Assembly: GCF_000264905.1 (NCBI RefSeq)
Contig: NW_006763132.1
Location: 1,867,822-1,931,821, forward strand
Reading direction: 5' to 3'
From: Stereum hirsutum FP-91666 SS1
Lineage: Eukaryota; Basidiomycota; Agaricomycetes; Russulales; Stereaceae
Length of the DNA: 64,000 nt
Notes under the pieces: model-generated
The model's database searches: none
Told to the model about the DNA's origin: nothing
The model's input: only the letters and a program-made list of their open reading frames with translations
Shown here: positions 37,092 to 48,649 of the stretch, in pieces
Layout: every line of letters starts with the position of its first letter
Numbering within the stretch: the first letter of the stretch is position 1
Program-made: the position numbers and the translations under genes

Positions 37092-40000
37092 CTAAGATCG
37101 AGTAGAGTGCTCGTACTCTTGGGGGTATGATCCAGCGCCACCACCAACTGGCGCATTGCCAGGACCCACACCCACACCATTCAAGCCCACAGCGCGCGAC
37201 CCCGCTGCCATCGAACCATTTCCGTACACCGCCGGTCCAGGTGCCCTCCACTGTGTCGAGACCGGAAGAGCAGCGGATGAACGTTCGGCACTGGAGGAGT
37301 ACTCCGCGCTTGCGCCGTAGTTGTTTGTAGTTGGTGGTAAGACATAGGGGGACGGTGAGGTACTTTTACCGACGTTGTAGGGAAGAGCACCTATGGGAGG
37401 AACCGTACCGGCCGGAGTACCAGACCATTGTTGAACGGCGGCACCATTGGTGCCATTCACGCCTCCAGGAAGATACGAACGGTACTGAAATGACAGATCA
37501 TGAGGACGAGGGTTCAAATATATATAGGCTAAAATGACAACTCACAGCCTGCGACGTGCCGTACCCGTTAACATATCCACCTCCATTGGCCATTCCGTAG
37601 CCGGTGCCATATGCTTGTGTTCCATATTGGGCTGTATGCGACGACGAAGGATAGCCAGGTTGCTGATATCCCATGTTGGACGACGAATAAGGCGAGTACG
37701 GTGCAAGGGAGGCATGGCTCGACCTTGGATCGGGTCTCCACTGCACAGATCCTGCAGGGAGGGGACTGACAGTCCGTGGATCCTTAGCAGCAGCGAGGTA
37801 CGGCGGAGACTGCGTAGAGCCACCAGCAATGGAGTTGATATAGGTCGACGTTGGTGGATGGTGAGTATAAGAGCCCGCTTGAGGATGCGATCGGCCGTTG
37901 GACATGATGCCTTGGGATGATGACCGAGAATATGTACCATTGCCGTTTATTTGCGAACGACAACGCTGGCAGACGAATTCTTCTGCGTCCCAATTCCGTT
38001 GTGGTCGCCCGGCTTTGCGATCGACCATGTCGTGGCAAGCTATATGTTGCCATTTCGAGCACTTGCCACAGCAGAGGAGCGCGAGAGCTCCATCCTGAAA
38101 ACCAAACCAAATATCGATAGACTGTAAGTCATGGCCTTAGATGTTGATGGAAGGCTGAACAGACCTGATTAAGACCTTTGCGTCCGCAAACTTCGCAGTC
38201 CAACTCCCAGTCATCGCCAGTACTAGTGGGAGTGTGCGTTCCACTCGTAGTTGTGCCGCGCGTCTTTCCGGTGGGCGTCTTCCCGGTGGGCTTCGATGGC
38301 TTCGAAGGTTTATGAATGGGCTTCGCTCTCTTCCTGGGCTTGGGTGGCTCAACTTCCTCGTCGCCGACGACATCGATAGTAGGTGTGCCAACGTTAGAGC
38401 TGTGACAAATCACAATTGTCAGCCACCTAAAATATAATGCCAAGAGGCAAACGAGCCAAACTTACCTCTGCTCCGCCGTCTGCTCCTTGTTCAGCCTCTC
38501 CCTCTCCTCCTTCTCCTCTCTATCCCTTCTCCTCTTCTCCCTCGCATTCTTCGCCTCCTCCCTCTTCTCCCTTTCTTCCTCCTCTTTCTTCGCCCTCGCC
38601 TCCATCCGTTTCGCCCGCGACATCTTCTCTTCCTCTTCCACTTTCTTAAGCGCGGCGAGCTTCATCTCTTCCTTCTCGCTCTCCTTCATCTGCAGCCGAG
38701 ATGAGCGCTTGCGCGAAGCAATGGCTTCTTCCAAGCGTCGCTGGTTCTCGATTTCCTGCAGATGTCGTTAATTAATTAATAAAGCACACTAAACCAAAAG
38801 TAGCGCGAAGTCTAATGGACGAGAGGGACTAACCCTGAGTTCAGCGACGATGGTCGGAATGATGATCTGGGTCAAGACCTTGTAGAGCGACTTCTCAGTA
38901 TAATGTGTAGCGTTCTCCCAGCGCTCAGCGATATGCTCCCAATCGTAGAGCGTGACGCAGAGCTACAACATCGACAACAACAGGAACGATAAGTCAGCTT
39001 CAAAACTGACAGATATGACTCAAGTCTCACCGTCTCCCATTCGACCCAGTCCGCCGGTGGTTTCCACTCAGGTTCGGGTTCGGGCTCAGGCTCCTCCACC
39101 GTCTCCTCGACGGGCAGTTCGACCTTGACGGTCTTCCCCTTCCCCTTCCCCTTCCCTTTTCCTTTTCCTTTCCCGTTGACCACGGCGCCCTTACCCTTGC
39201 CCTTGCCCTTACCATTGCCATTGACAGCCACCTTCTCATCCTTCGTCGTCTCTGCCGCTTCGGAATCCTCATCCTCACTCAACGCCGTCAACTCGCTGAT
39301 CGTATCATCATCATCCTCCAAGCCTGTCTTCGCAGTCTTCTCGGCCTCCAAGCCTGTCTTCGCAGTCTTCTCGGCCTCCAAGCCTTCGCCTTCGCCCTCA
39401 CCATCAGCCTCCTCCACGACCTCAACTCCCTCCATCAACCACTCCTCCGGTACACTCTGCCACTCCTTCTCCTCCTCCTGCACCGTCCCTCTCAACCTCG
39501 CACTCGTCCTCGTCCCCGCCACAATCGGCGTCCTCGCCGACCTCATCACCCTCCCCCCTTTACTAGGACTCCCACCAACACCAACACCAACACCGTACGC
39601 AGAATCAACAGGCGCAGCGCCACCCCGGGACTTTCGCGGACTCCCACCGCTGCTCTCCATCGCCGCCATCCTCTGCAACGCCGCCAACTCTTTCGCCTGC
39701 GCATCCAACTTCAAATTCGCCTGCGTCTTCGCAGCTCGCGATCCCCTTCCCGTCGTCGACGTCTCCACTACGGGCGCCTCGATCTCTCTCCCTTTGCCCT
39801 TGCTTCTGCCACTGCTGCGGCCTGTTGGGGGTGTGGCGGCTGTGGCGGCGGCTCGAGTAGATCGGGCGGGGATGACGATCGACCCAGCGCCGTTCGCTCC
39901 TTTGCGCTTCTTTTCTGGTGGCGGGAGAGTCTCGGGTTCTTCTTCGAATTCGGCGTCGGAGGTGGGGGCGGGCCGTTTCTTGGGCGAGGAGGTGCCGGTG

Positions 40001-41855
40001 GGGCGTTTGCGTTTGGAGGTTTTGGAGCGGGGAGGTTTGGGTGGGATATGTTGGATCCAGAGGCGGTCGGCTGTGGGGAAAATAACAATGAAAGGTAAGA
40101 CGAGATACAAAATTTAGGATCGGATATGAGAGACGTACGTCCAATGAGCCAGTAGGCATTCGACTTGGAGTCATAACCGATAGGTTCGATTCGCTATAAA
40201 GATTCAGAAAAGAATCGCGGGGAAAAAGTCAACGATCACGTCTTAGGCAAAGGGAAATCGGTGTAAACAACTCACCCACGAAGCAGTCTCATCCTCACTC
40301 TTCATGATCTGCCTCAACCGAAATGTGTTCTGGAACTGCCACTCAGTGAGGAGATGGAGCGAGTCAAGCTTCTCCAGCATCGAAAGCTCGAGCCAATCCT
40401 TGCTCTCGGCGACCTTCTGCTTCGGAATCTCCTCTTCCACCTTGGCTTTGGCCTGATCTGTGTCTTGCTCATTCGAAGGACCGGAGGACGGGTTTTCGCC
40501 GTCTGCGGAGGCTGAAATGTTGGTGTGTGGGGCGTTGGTAGGATCTGTTTCGGCGTTGGGCGCCTCAGAAGGAGGCGGTGGTACGGATTCGTCTTTCGAC
40601 GATGAAGCTCCGGGTGCTGGTGAGGAATTCGGATCCTCTGTATTGCGCCCGTCTATGGTACCATTGGCTTCGCTGTCCACAGCCAGCTCTGGCTGTTCAG
40701 GGTCTTCGTCTTCGGGTATAGGTTTGGAGGGCTCGGGGCCCATGGGATTCGCAGCTGGAGCTCGCTTGAGATATTGTTTACGGAGGGCGGTCTGCCAGTT
40801 GCTGAGACTAGTTGAGGATATGGAAAGGCGGGGAAGGTCAGAGTCGAAGTGTGGAGATAGGGGGAGGGAGGATGATAGAGGAGAGTTGGAGAGGATATCA
40901 GGGAAGGGGGAATTAAGGAGACACTCACGAGATTTTGCGGTCGTAGGAGAGGCAGTAGAGTAGTCTTATGATGATCTTTGGAATGACGAGGGAGGTTGAC
41001 CGTGTAAGGTCGTCTTCGATGTCCTGTGAGTGGGAGGAGAAGACGGACGTCAGATCGGGGACGACATGATAGGATATAAATTATGCGGCGTGAAATTTTA
41101 TTGGAGAGCTGGAAAACTGTATGGGCTCGCTACCATGGCAATAAGGGCCACATTGGCTTGTGAAGACAAGGTGTTCATTGCGCCACTCATAGACATATAG
41201 GCTACGGAGCCCACGGACCTGCGCAAAAGTGTGGGGTGCGGAGCAAAATGACCATGAATGTCGATAGGACCATCCAAAGAAAATTTTGTGGTGATTCTGG
41301 ATCCGAACACCAAGCTGAACGGTGGTAGTACTCATGGGTGGGACAACCTCGCCCGTGGTGACACAGTGAGCGCGATGCGTCTGGACAATGGGCTGCATAA
41401 CCGGAACGACCAGGCTAGGAATACCTGGCGAGTATAATCAAGGCCTTCGCAAGCTCCTCCAACATATGTTTCCTCCTCGCCACACCTGTGGACAGAGCAT
41501 CCTGAAGACATGACGAGGGGAGAGGATGCTCTCTTCGTGTTTGGGCCCTCCGCACAGCCTGAACGACGCGTGGCAACGAGCCAATTCCCTAACAGACACC
41601 ATAATGAACGCGAAAACTCACAGATATTTTGACATCGGGCATATTGAATAGAGGCTCGAAGGTGTAGAAGAACTGGCTGAACGTAGCCCACTTCCATTGC
41701 TTCCGGAGAAGGGAGACTTGGGGATAGAAAGGGTCCTCATTGACGATGGGTTGGGCGACGACGAGATGCGCGTTCTTGTTGCGAGAGGCAGTGGACGAGG
41801 ACGCGACGGCGGGGGTGGCGAGCGCGGCCGAGCGCGTCTGGGAGCGACGAGGCAT
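37092..41855 (-). CDS. DDT/WHIM-type chromatin protein with C-terminal PHD finger
   Basis: Ten minus-strand exons: 41855-41622, 41023-40929, 40801-40276, 40193-40139, 40070-39031, 38962-38834, 38755-38466, 38399-38165, 38094-37546 and 37484-37092, about 1181 aa. The N-terminal part resembles the DDT region of CECR2/BPTF-like remodelling subunits: WKWATFSQFFYTFEPLFNM, PDVKISDIEDDLTRS, IPKIIIRLLYCLSYDRKIS. It is followed by a WHIM-like block (MLEKLDSLHLLTEW, RIEPIGYDSKSNAYWLIG, DRLWIQ). Then come long disordered stretches with GKGKGK and Glu/Lys-rich coiled coil, a PHD finger with Cys4-His-Cys3 spacing (CEVCGRKG, CCGKCSKWQHIAC, FVCQRC), and a Gly/Ser/Tyr/Pro-rich tail. A nuclear ISWI-type remodelling or histone-reading role is inferred. 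The first intron is unusually long (598 nt). Confidence 0.85.
39315..39384 (-). repeat. 30-bp coding tandem repeat (2.3 copies)
   Basis: The unit starting CCTCCAAGCCTGTC is present twice without mismatch and a third time for 10 bp. On the minus strand it encodes the peptide repeat GLEAEKTAKT in the DDT/PHD protein, inside an acidic low-complexity region, so copy-number change would keep the frame. Confidence 0.85.
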
Positions 41856-42330
41856 CGGGGCGTGCGCGCGGGGAAAGATCAATCCTGCTTTAGCTAACTT
41901 GGCAAGCCGTTATTGTGCCGGTCTTCTTTGCTCGGCAAATGTTGTCGCGCGTCTTCAACGGAAAGATATAGAAAATAGCAGTAGGCTGTAACGACGCTGT
42001 GTACAAATAAAAGCAGAAGCCGTGGCGAGCAGGCGCGGCGCTGTGGAGAACGGCGAGGACGGGGGTCTGTCGGTCGACAACAGCAGCGAGCGTCCCGCAA
42101 CAAACACGGGCCCTCCTCGGCTATCTCCGCCTCTTTCCCACTCCGCTCGCTATTGTGTCTGCTTAGTCAGTGTCCATCGTCTCTGCAGCCCCGTCCTCTT
42201 CTTCTTTATCTGTCATCTTCATCCTCTTCTTCAATCTTCCTCTCGCAGACTTCGACATCTCTCTCTTGACCGGTTTTTGGTACCTTTACATTTGCTGATC
42301 AGCTTGGGATTTCCGTGTCATTGAATAGAC
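41856..42330. other. Intergenic region
   Basis: Promoter of the DDT/PHD gene and 3' region of the Alba-domain gene. No gene supported. Confidence 0.4.
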
Positions 42331-43013
42331 TTACGTCGCGCCTTTCTGTACAAGAGAACTAAGTTCACGTCGGCAAAGCGTCACTTTCATGTACGCTGTC
42401 CTCTTCATCTTCACGCTATATTCAGTTCCACGGTCAGTCCTCATCATTTGCTGAATATTAACCTGTACGCACTGTTTACTACCACTCAAGGCCGTTTCCA
42501 GTGTCTTCAGGAAGTCCTCCTCGCCCTCGTCTTCCTCACCTTCTGTCTCCTCCAAATATCCGATTTGATTATACTGATGCAATCCCTGCACCTCCATAAC
42601 CTTATTTGCAGCCATAGCTTTAACATACTCTCTCTTGATGATCTCCACCACTGAAATTAACCGGGGAATAGTTGATGTTGGCAGATTAGGATTCGCCGTT
42701 CCTTTCTTCCTGTTGTCTTGCTCCTCGGTCTCTCCTTCTTCTAGCTCTTCTGCGGGTACTTCTTTCCGTGCAGGTTTCGCAGGCAGAGTATGCAGAACGA
42801 GAGCCTTGTCCTCGTTCACCTGTCACAATTGAATCAGAACACACAAGTCAACGCACGCGAGTAAATCGTACTTGCCTCGAAAAACTGCAGTGCATAATCG
42901 ACCCACGCGTTGATCTTGCCGTGGTTCGTAATTCGCATCTCATGCACCTCGAATGGTGCTTCATCTGGTTCTGTGACTGTTGCTGCTGTTGCTTCTGCTG
43001 TTGTGGAAGCCAT
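42331..43013 (-). CDS. Alba-domain nucleic-acid-binding protein (Rpp25/Pop6-like)
   Basis: Exon 1 is 43013-42876 and exon 2 begins at 42819 and runs to the stop at 42331-42333. The intron has a GC donor in perfect consensus context (GAG|GCAAGT) and a GACAG acceptor. The protein reads EVHEMRITNHGKINAWVDY, then VNEDKALVLHTLPAK, a charged spacer, and IPRLISVVEIIKREY followed by LHQYNQIGYLEE. An end MKVTLCRRELSSLV closes the fold. This order (ITNHGKI, alternate strand, VEIIKR helix, T.C.. strand) is the Alba superfamily, as in RNase P/MRP subunits Rpp25 and Pop6. A further in-frame 60-nt intron (about 42444-42385, GTACAG...GAAG with a GACTGAC branch site) may be removed. Expected length about 190-208 aa. 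Role in RNase P/MRP is inferred only. Confidence 0.75.
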
Positions 43014-43272
43014 GGTAGAGTGGCGGACACGGAGAAAAACGGCGCGTCGCTCAATGACGGTGATCGCGCCTGAACAACGCGAGAGCCAGGCTGTCGGGCT
43101 CAGGTTTGCGCCACACCATAATGTGTTCTTCGGCTCAGTGAAGTGTCGGTTTCGTCGACAGATACCCTAGTGGAGAGGTGGATCTTCACTTTAGCACTTC
43201 ATGGTTAGTTTGCTATCACTGGAGTATTTTAAAAGAGGCCGTTGCGGACGTATCTCGAACAGACCCTGGAAA

Positions 43273-44060
43273 TTAATCTGCCATGCTATCTCTCTCGTCA
43301 TTTGGTTGGTGCACATTCGGTGTGCCTCCTGACACTACATTTACAGTGAAAGAAGACTGTTCCTTAGTTATGCGATTGTAAGGCTTTGCCCACGGCCAGC
43401 ATATTTCATACAGGTCATCAAGGTAAGGGCTGTCTTCCACGCCCAGCAGATCTTCGCTCGGAAAGCCACAAAAGCTTTCCGGGTCGACACTGCATGTTAG
43501 AAGTGAGATCTCGCGCAGCAATGATTAGCACCAGGGTATCAGTCGTGCGAGACGTGTCTTCCTACTAGGAGAGTGAGTGACGATGAGACCTATTCTAAAG
43601 CCTTTACTCACGCACGGCGCGGACACTGAACAACCGATCATAGATGAGAATCGCATAGTCTTTTAACAAGCTCAAGTATCAATGACGCTGGGACACCGCC
43701 CGGAGACTCAAATTGTCGGAATTCGGCTTTCAAAAGAACTATAGAGTGCCCCGACCTGACCGGTCTTCGTTTATACTTATAGACGAAGAAGCTTAGACGC
43801 ATGAGACCTACCTCCTTCAGCACAGAATCTCCAAAAAGCCGTTTCGCATCCCCCTTCAAGTTGCAACCCCAGGTCTGTGTGACGATCCCAGCACAACCAA
43901 GTCAACTGACGTACCCAACGATGCCAGTAGGCAACATCGATGCCGACATGCTGCAGTCATGCTGCTTCTTCCCGTCCCACGCCCAACGCGCAGTGTCCAT
44001 GCACTGCTGGAAATAGTTGACAATCCACGGTATGAAAGTGACGTTTCGATCGAGAAGGTA
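43273..44060 (-). other. Possible minus-strand gene, unresolved
   Basis: Coding-like pieces are seen on the minus strand at about 44060-43930 (YLLDRNVTFIPWIVNYFQQC, then ARWAWDGKKQHDC and SMLPTGIV), 43893-43810, 43665-43620 (YAILIYDRLFSVRA) and 43530-43273 (SVDPESFCGFPSEDLLG to a stop). Composition and plausible splice sites suggest a real hypothetical protein, but I could not join the pieces in one frame with good sites, and its 5' end would run into the start of the BTB gene on the other strand. No family recognised. Confidence 0.3.
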
Positions 44061-44143
44061 CTTTTGACGACAAGGACACAGCGCTTACAGTGAAGTCACC
44101 GATATGTGCTTAGTACGCGCGGGAGGGCGTACCATGATGATGG

Positions 44144-45188
44144 ATGGATGTATGCCTCGCATATGAGCCCATGGCCCTCTCAGCGTTAAGAGGATTGAGG
44201 ACCGCCGTCTTTGGGCCCACCGTTGCTCTCTATCAGATTCCAACTGCTCACACCATGACTAGCATCTATCAGGATCCACCCACTATCAAATTTATTCAAA
44301 CAGCGTCTCATCCGGAGGAGGAAGTGTATGCAGATTCGAAGGCGCCGCCCGAGGGCGGACAGCCCAGCGCGCGCGTCCGTGACGAAACCTTTTACTTTGA
44401 GTATACCATCTTCGAAGTAAGTGTACGAAGCGACCTCCCTGGTCATTGATTCGACGATACCAATGCGGTCGATCTAGGTCGATAACGTCCTATTCAAAGT
44501 GCCTCGCCAAGAATTCGCCGCGAATGGGGTTTTCGTCGGACTATTCGAGCTTCCACAGGCTGACTCCGACGTAGAGGGAAGGGACGATGAGCACCCGATC
44601 AAGCTTCCTGGAATGACGGCTGTGGATTTTTGTGGCTTTTTGAAAGCATTACATCCAATGTGAGTTTTCCGAGACATCGCGTACATTGAATTGACCGAGA
44701 GTGAGTGTGGTGGTTGATACTCATTGGACACCACATGCCTGCACAGGACGAACGAGCACCCAGCCATCACCAACCGCGCAGAATGGGTGTCCTGTCTCAA
44801 GCTCGCCACCCTGTGGCACATGGACGCACTCCGCAGAAAAGCCGTCCTCGAGCTTGATCGTCTGACCTGGGACCCCGTCGAGAAAGTCGTCGTCGCAAGG
44901 GAGAGTAGTGTATCGCGCTGGTTGATCGAAGAATACGAAAAGCTGCTACGGAGATTCGACCCGCTCACTGTCCCTGAGGCAAATGTTCTGGGATCGTCGA
45001 CAACGTGTCTGCTTTACGCGGTGAGGGAACGAAGTTGGAATCATGCGGCGTCGGAGCATAGGAGGTATGGCGAGTGTGGGTATCATGCTGTTTGGGATCA
45101 GAGGAAGAGGTTCGATTTCGTGGGAGAGATTCATAAGGTATTTAGAGACGAACTTACCCTAGACGAGGACTACAAGTCACCCGTGTAA
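44144..45188 (+). CDS. BTB/POZ domain protein (paralogue 1)
   Basis: Exons 44144-44416, 44478-44659 and 44747-45188, about 298 aa. The BTB fold is recognised from RDETFYFEYTIFE in exon 1, VDNVLFKVPRQEFAANG, then DDEHPIKLPGMTAVDFCGFL and KALHPM. The C-terminal half (EWVSCLKLATLWHMDALRRK, AVLELDRLTWDPVEKVVVAR, SRWLIEEYEKLLRR) is the BACK-like helical region usual in Agaricomycete BTB proteins. The start could instead be the Met at 44255 (MTSIYQDPP), which aligns with the Met used in the copy at 52759. These proteins are presumed adaptors, in part for Cul3 ligases; no partner is known. First member of a local four-copy array with the same intron positions. Confidence 0.85.
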
Positions 45189-45526
45189 CTTTGAATACGG
45201 TCAGCACCTCTTCTATTGTGACAGGATGTTTGATATCAACTTGTAGCCAGCAAAGACCCAGAACGGTAGAAACTATGACGCTCATTGAGCCGGTGCGACC
45301 AGCCCTGTCTGCTTGTTTAGCGGAAAATATAAACGAGGCGATGATAAGACAACCCACCTGATGTCAGCTCGTGGTCAGAACTCTCACAAACGCCACAACA
45401 ACTATGCTTGAGTCTCTTAACCATAAGTACCCATCCTCAAAGGCTTTAGCAAGTTCCCCAAAGATTGCCACCCACTACGACTCCTGTTAAAGTGCCCGTG
45501 CCCTATAACTCCACTCGTCGAATAGT
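45189..45526. other. Gap between BTB paralogues 1 and 2
   Basis: No gene. The last ~50 bp before the ATG at 45527 resemble the sequence before the BTB pseudogene at 51359 (both have a C(A/T)C(T/G)TGTCGAATA-type stretch), showing that the duplication includes the proximal promoter. Confidence 0.45.
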
Positions 45527-46411
45527 ATGGAAAGCGGCGATGAAATCGTTCAAGACGATACGTTCTACTTCGACAACGTCGTGTTCCAGGTAAGTCTGAG
45601 AATTCTATATCATTCTGTCAAAGTAGTGCTCTCACCCTTTTTGAACTTATAGGCAGGCTATGTTCTCTTCAAACTGCCGCGCCAATTACTGGCAGGTAGT
45701 GGAGTCTTTGCCGATATGTTTGCGCTCCCGCCTAGACAAGACGGGCAAGAAGAAGGGAGAGACAACGAGCATGCCATCAAGCTCCCCGGGATCACAGCTG
45801 AGGAATTTCGAGGCTTTCTGAGGACTATATACCCCATGTCAGTGCAGTCAATGTCACTTATGCTCTAGATGCGGTGGTATATATGCGTACAGCACTAAAT
45901 CTGCCTCGCTTTATGCAGGACGTACGACGTTGACGACGTGAGAGTCGCTGATCGAGAGACATGGTTATCCTGCCTCAAGCTCGCCACCCAGTGGAATATC
46001 GATCGAATGCGCAAGAAAGCGATCTGTAAGCTCGATCAATACGGGTGGGATGCGATCGACAAGATTGTCACAGCAAAGCGATATCATGTCTCGCGGTGGC
46101 TGATCGAGGGGTACATTGAGGTGTTGCAGAGGCATCGTCTATCCGTCGAAGAGGTGAGGCGATTAGTGCCTATATTCGGAATGGAGACCGTCTGCCTCCT
46201 CCTTGCGGTGAAAGAGCGACGCTGGTGTTCTGTAATGGAACAATACCGTAGCGTTAGCGAGCAACGACTTGATCAGTACAACTTCATACAAGACGTTTGC
46301 GAAGTTTTCGAGGAGGAACTCAAACAGGACGAGGAATATATCCCACCGAAAAATCCCCCACCGAAGAATCCCCCGTATTTCATGAAAGGTCCGTACTTCA
46401 AGCTTCAATGA
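45527..46411 (+). CDS. BTB/POZ domain protein (paralogue 2)
   Basis: Exons 45527-45589, 45653-45837 and 45919-46411, 246 aa. Intron positions and phases equal those of the other copies. Domain marks: DDTFYFDNVVFQ, AGYVLFKLPRQLLAGSGVF, DNEHAIKLPGITAEEFRGFL, then TWLSCLKLATQWNIDRMRKK and VSRWLIEGYIEVL. It lacks the Ser/Pro-rich leader of paralogues 1 and 4. The C-terminus is a Lys/Pro-rich extension (EEYIPPKNPPPKNPPYFMKG) ending YFKLQ; the DNA of this tail matches the 3' untranslated flank of the copy at 52759-53736, so the tail arose by stop-codon shift. Function as for paralogue 1. Confidence 0.87.
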
Positions 46412-46600
46412 TCATGAGACGTATTGCTTTTCCTTATTCTGCATTCTGAATCCAGATTGGTAACGATTGCCGCGAGTCGCAATCTGAAATAGCGAAGAGT
46501 AAAGGACAAGGCTTCAGTGATGTAACTTCGCGCGCTTTAGTAGGACATTGTAGGAGATATGCAGTGAAAGTTCGCCGCCTCATCATGAGGTATCACTTAC
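46390..46600 (+). repeat. Duplicated BTB 3' flank, copy A
   Basis: From GGTCCGTACT through the stop of BTB paralogue 2 to about 46600 the sequence aligns with 53748-53970. Shared anchors include CAATGATCATG, TTCTGCATTC, GATCTGAAAT-like, CTTCGCGCGCT, GGACATTGTAGGA-like and TGAGGTATCACTT. Similarity is high but with many substitutions and indels, so the duplication is not very recent. Confidence 0.75.
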
Positions 46601-48068
46601 AGCGACATTCATCTCAATGCGGAAAAAAGTGTTTCGAATTTTCATGTTGCCACGGTCCCGCCACGGCTCTCGGAGCAAATCGGAGCTTACCGCGCAGGGG
46701 CCCCTATTGCAGAAATCCGCGCTTGCGCCTCCGCCGTCCGACTTGTCAAGTCTGTCCTCGAACTTCATCACTTCTACCTCGATTCTCTCCCGCTGGCTCA
46801 TAAACATTGCATTGAACCTACACACTGGCACAACCCCCTTCGTATGGCGCGACACTGCATCGAGAATGAACGCTGAACGGCTACGCTAGGCGCTCTTGTC
46901 CGCATCAAGCTCGTTCGCCATTCATGCATCCGAAGATGAGTCACATTGGAGGTGGAGGTAATGAGATACGGTCCAGGATTTCTCCAGGGTCAGCAATGGG
47001 CTGTGTAGTCGGGCGCTCATGTCTTTGTCAAGGTAAAGTGTTGTTCAATAGCCCTTGTATTTTATCTGGCATGCTGTCGGAAAAGTGAACGACGCGATGT
47101 GTTCCGATTGTCTTCTATACACTCGAGTATCAGCCCACTGGGCTGATTTGAACATCCCCGAACCTTGACTTGCTTCAAGTCTTCTTGTACGTAGGAATCA
47201 CACCATCGTAGTCGTACGGTTCTTGTAGATGTGGCTTGGCGACGCACGCGTGAATATACATACCAGTGCGAGTCTGGTCTCAGGTTGTGATATACAGCTA
47301 CAACACCAAAGCAAATCGGTCGCGCCAAATGCCAATAAGTCTATGGGAGGTTGGCATCTGGGGATGCTGGGCAGAATCCTTCGTATGTGGACAAGCTGGA
47401 CACAGCGCATCAGGGAATGCTGTCCCATTGGCCTCCAGACGCCACAGCTGCGTGCCATCTTGCTGGTGCGGTTGTGATGTGGTATGCTGTGGCACCTCCC
47501 ATCTACTGATGCGCGACTCAGGCTGTATATGGCTCGATTCAGAGCAAGTCCTTCACTGATGCCAGACAAGCACTCAGTGATACCACGGCACATGGTTGCA
47601 CTTTGTGCTCAACGACAACAGCAATCAAACTAGCATCAATTCACTAGTCTCTACCGGTTCGCGTCCTAATGTTCCGGAAGCTCGTTTACTCACCCGTATG
47701 TCATCCTTCTGATAGATCCCATGCATTCATCTGTCTTTGGGTTTGACGGCCGCCAGCCAAGCCGAGTACTGGTATGCTCAAAATGTCTACAGCCCCTATA
47801 GGTCTTCCACCATGATACTCATGAAACAGATCCATGGCTAAACACAAAACCCTCTATCCTCTTATCCTCTTTCCTCCTTTTGAGTGGTCTGAACCACGAT
47901 CCTTGTTGAGCAGGTCATTTGGTCGTAACAAAGACATGCACATGGGCCTCCACTACTAAAAACATGCTACAAGATAGATTAACTGATTTCACTCTTCGAT
48001 GCTAAATGTACAACAAGGTCTGCGAGAGTTTCGTTGTGTCGGAAGGGACTGTTGATATGTCCTTTGAC
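46412..48068. other. Non-coding stretch
   Basis: Begins with the duplicated BTB 3' flank. Open frames near 46617-46889 (+) and 47198-47593 (-) have no family likeness and no splice support. No gene called. Confidence 0.4.
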
Positions 48069-48374
48069 TTAGACACAAGCCTGCAATCTGTCTGTCAGTG
48101 AATGGAATGCCAACCATCGCAAAACAACGCTCACGCCGGTACCGCAACAATTAGTATATCCAGCTGACCCGCCGCAAGCGACCCAGGCCGTGGGGCAGCT
48201 TGCTCCATCAAAGACTTGTATCTGCATACGTTGGTGGGTCAGTAAGGAACAAGAGTTTGAGCAGGCTAGTTGACTTACGCAGCCTTCTGGTTGAGGACTC
48301 GGATTCGGAATCGCAAGAACGGGAGCCGCGATCACGAGAGAGGAGACGATAACGACGAGTGAGTGAAATTGCAT
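48069..48374 (-). CDS. Small secreted cysteine-rich protein
   Basis: Three minus-strand exons, 48374-48279, 48221-48135 and 48080-48069, all phase 0, giving 64 aa. The first ~21 residues (MQFHSLVVIVSSLVIAAPVL plus A) form a clear signal peptide with Ala-x-Ala-like cleavage region. The mature part of about 43 residues has six cysteines (C, C, C, CC, C) with a CPTAWVACGG and YTNCCGTG pattern, fitting three disulfides. Small size, secretion and Cys content are those of effector-like or surface proteins of basidiomycetes; function unknown. The last exon is only 12 nt (ACV and stop). It has a TATA box and sits in the BTB array. Confidence 0.8.
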   Translation of the reverse strand: MQFHSLVVIVSSLVIAAPVLAIPNPSPQPEGCVSQLACSNSCSLLTHQRMQIQVFDGASCPTAWVACGGSAGYTNCCGTGVSVVLRWLAFHSLTDRLQACV

Positions 48375-48463
48375 GGTTGAGCTGAGGCTGTAGCTTTCTT
48401 TGGATTTCGAGTTGGTTGAAGTTGGTGAGGACTGCTGAGATCTATATCGCTGAGCACACAGGG

Positions 48464-48471
48464 CTTATATA
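48464..48471 (-). promoter_or_regulatory. TATA box of the small secreted protein gene
   Basis: Minus strand TATATAAG, about 90 bp upstream of the ATG at 48374. Consistent with a strongly regulated gene. Confidence 0.6.
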
Positions 48472-48649
48472 CGCTCGATTCTTGAATTTGATCATGCCGC
48501 CCTAGATTCAACAGGAAAGTGTGCGTACTCTTAGGTACTCATCCTATGACTGAATCTGATGAGTCAGTTTTTGGGGCACCTTGGGGGTATCCTCAGGCTG
48601 TGGCAGCTCCACCAGTATCATCGCCACGGGCGTTTAACGTGTATAAACG

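Noticed and set aside
39125..40117. 330-codon + strand open frame opposite the DDT/PHD gene
   Set aside because: It is the antisense of low-complexity GKGKGK and Glu-rich coding sequence, giving Pro/Phe/Ser runs; no splice or start context.
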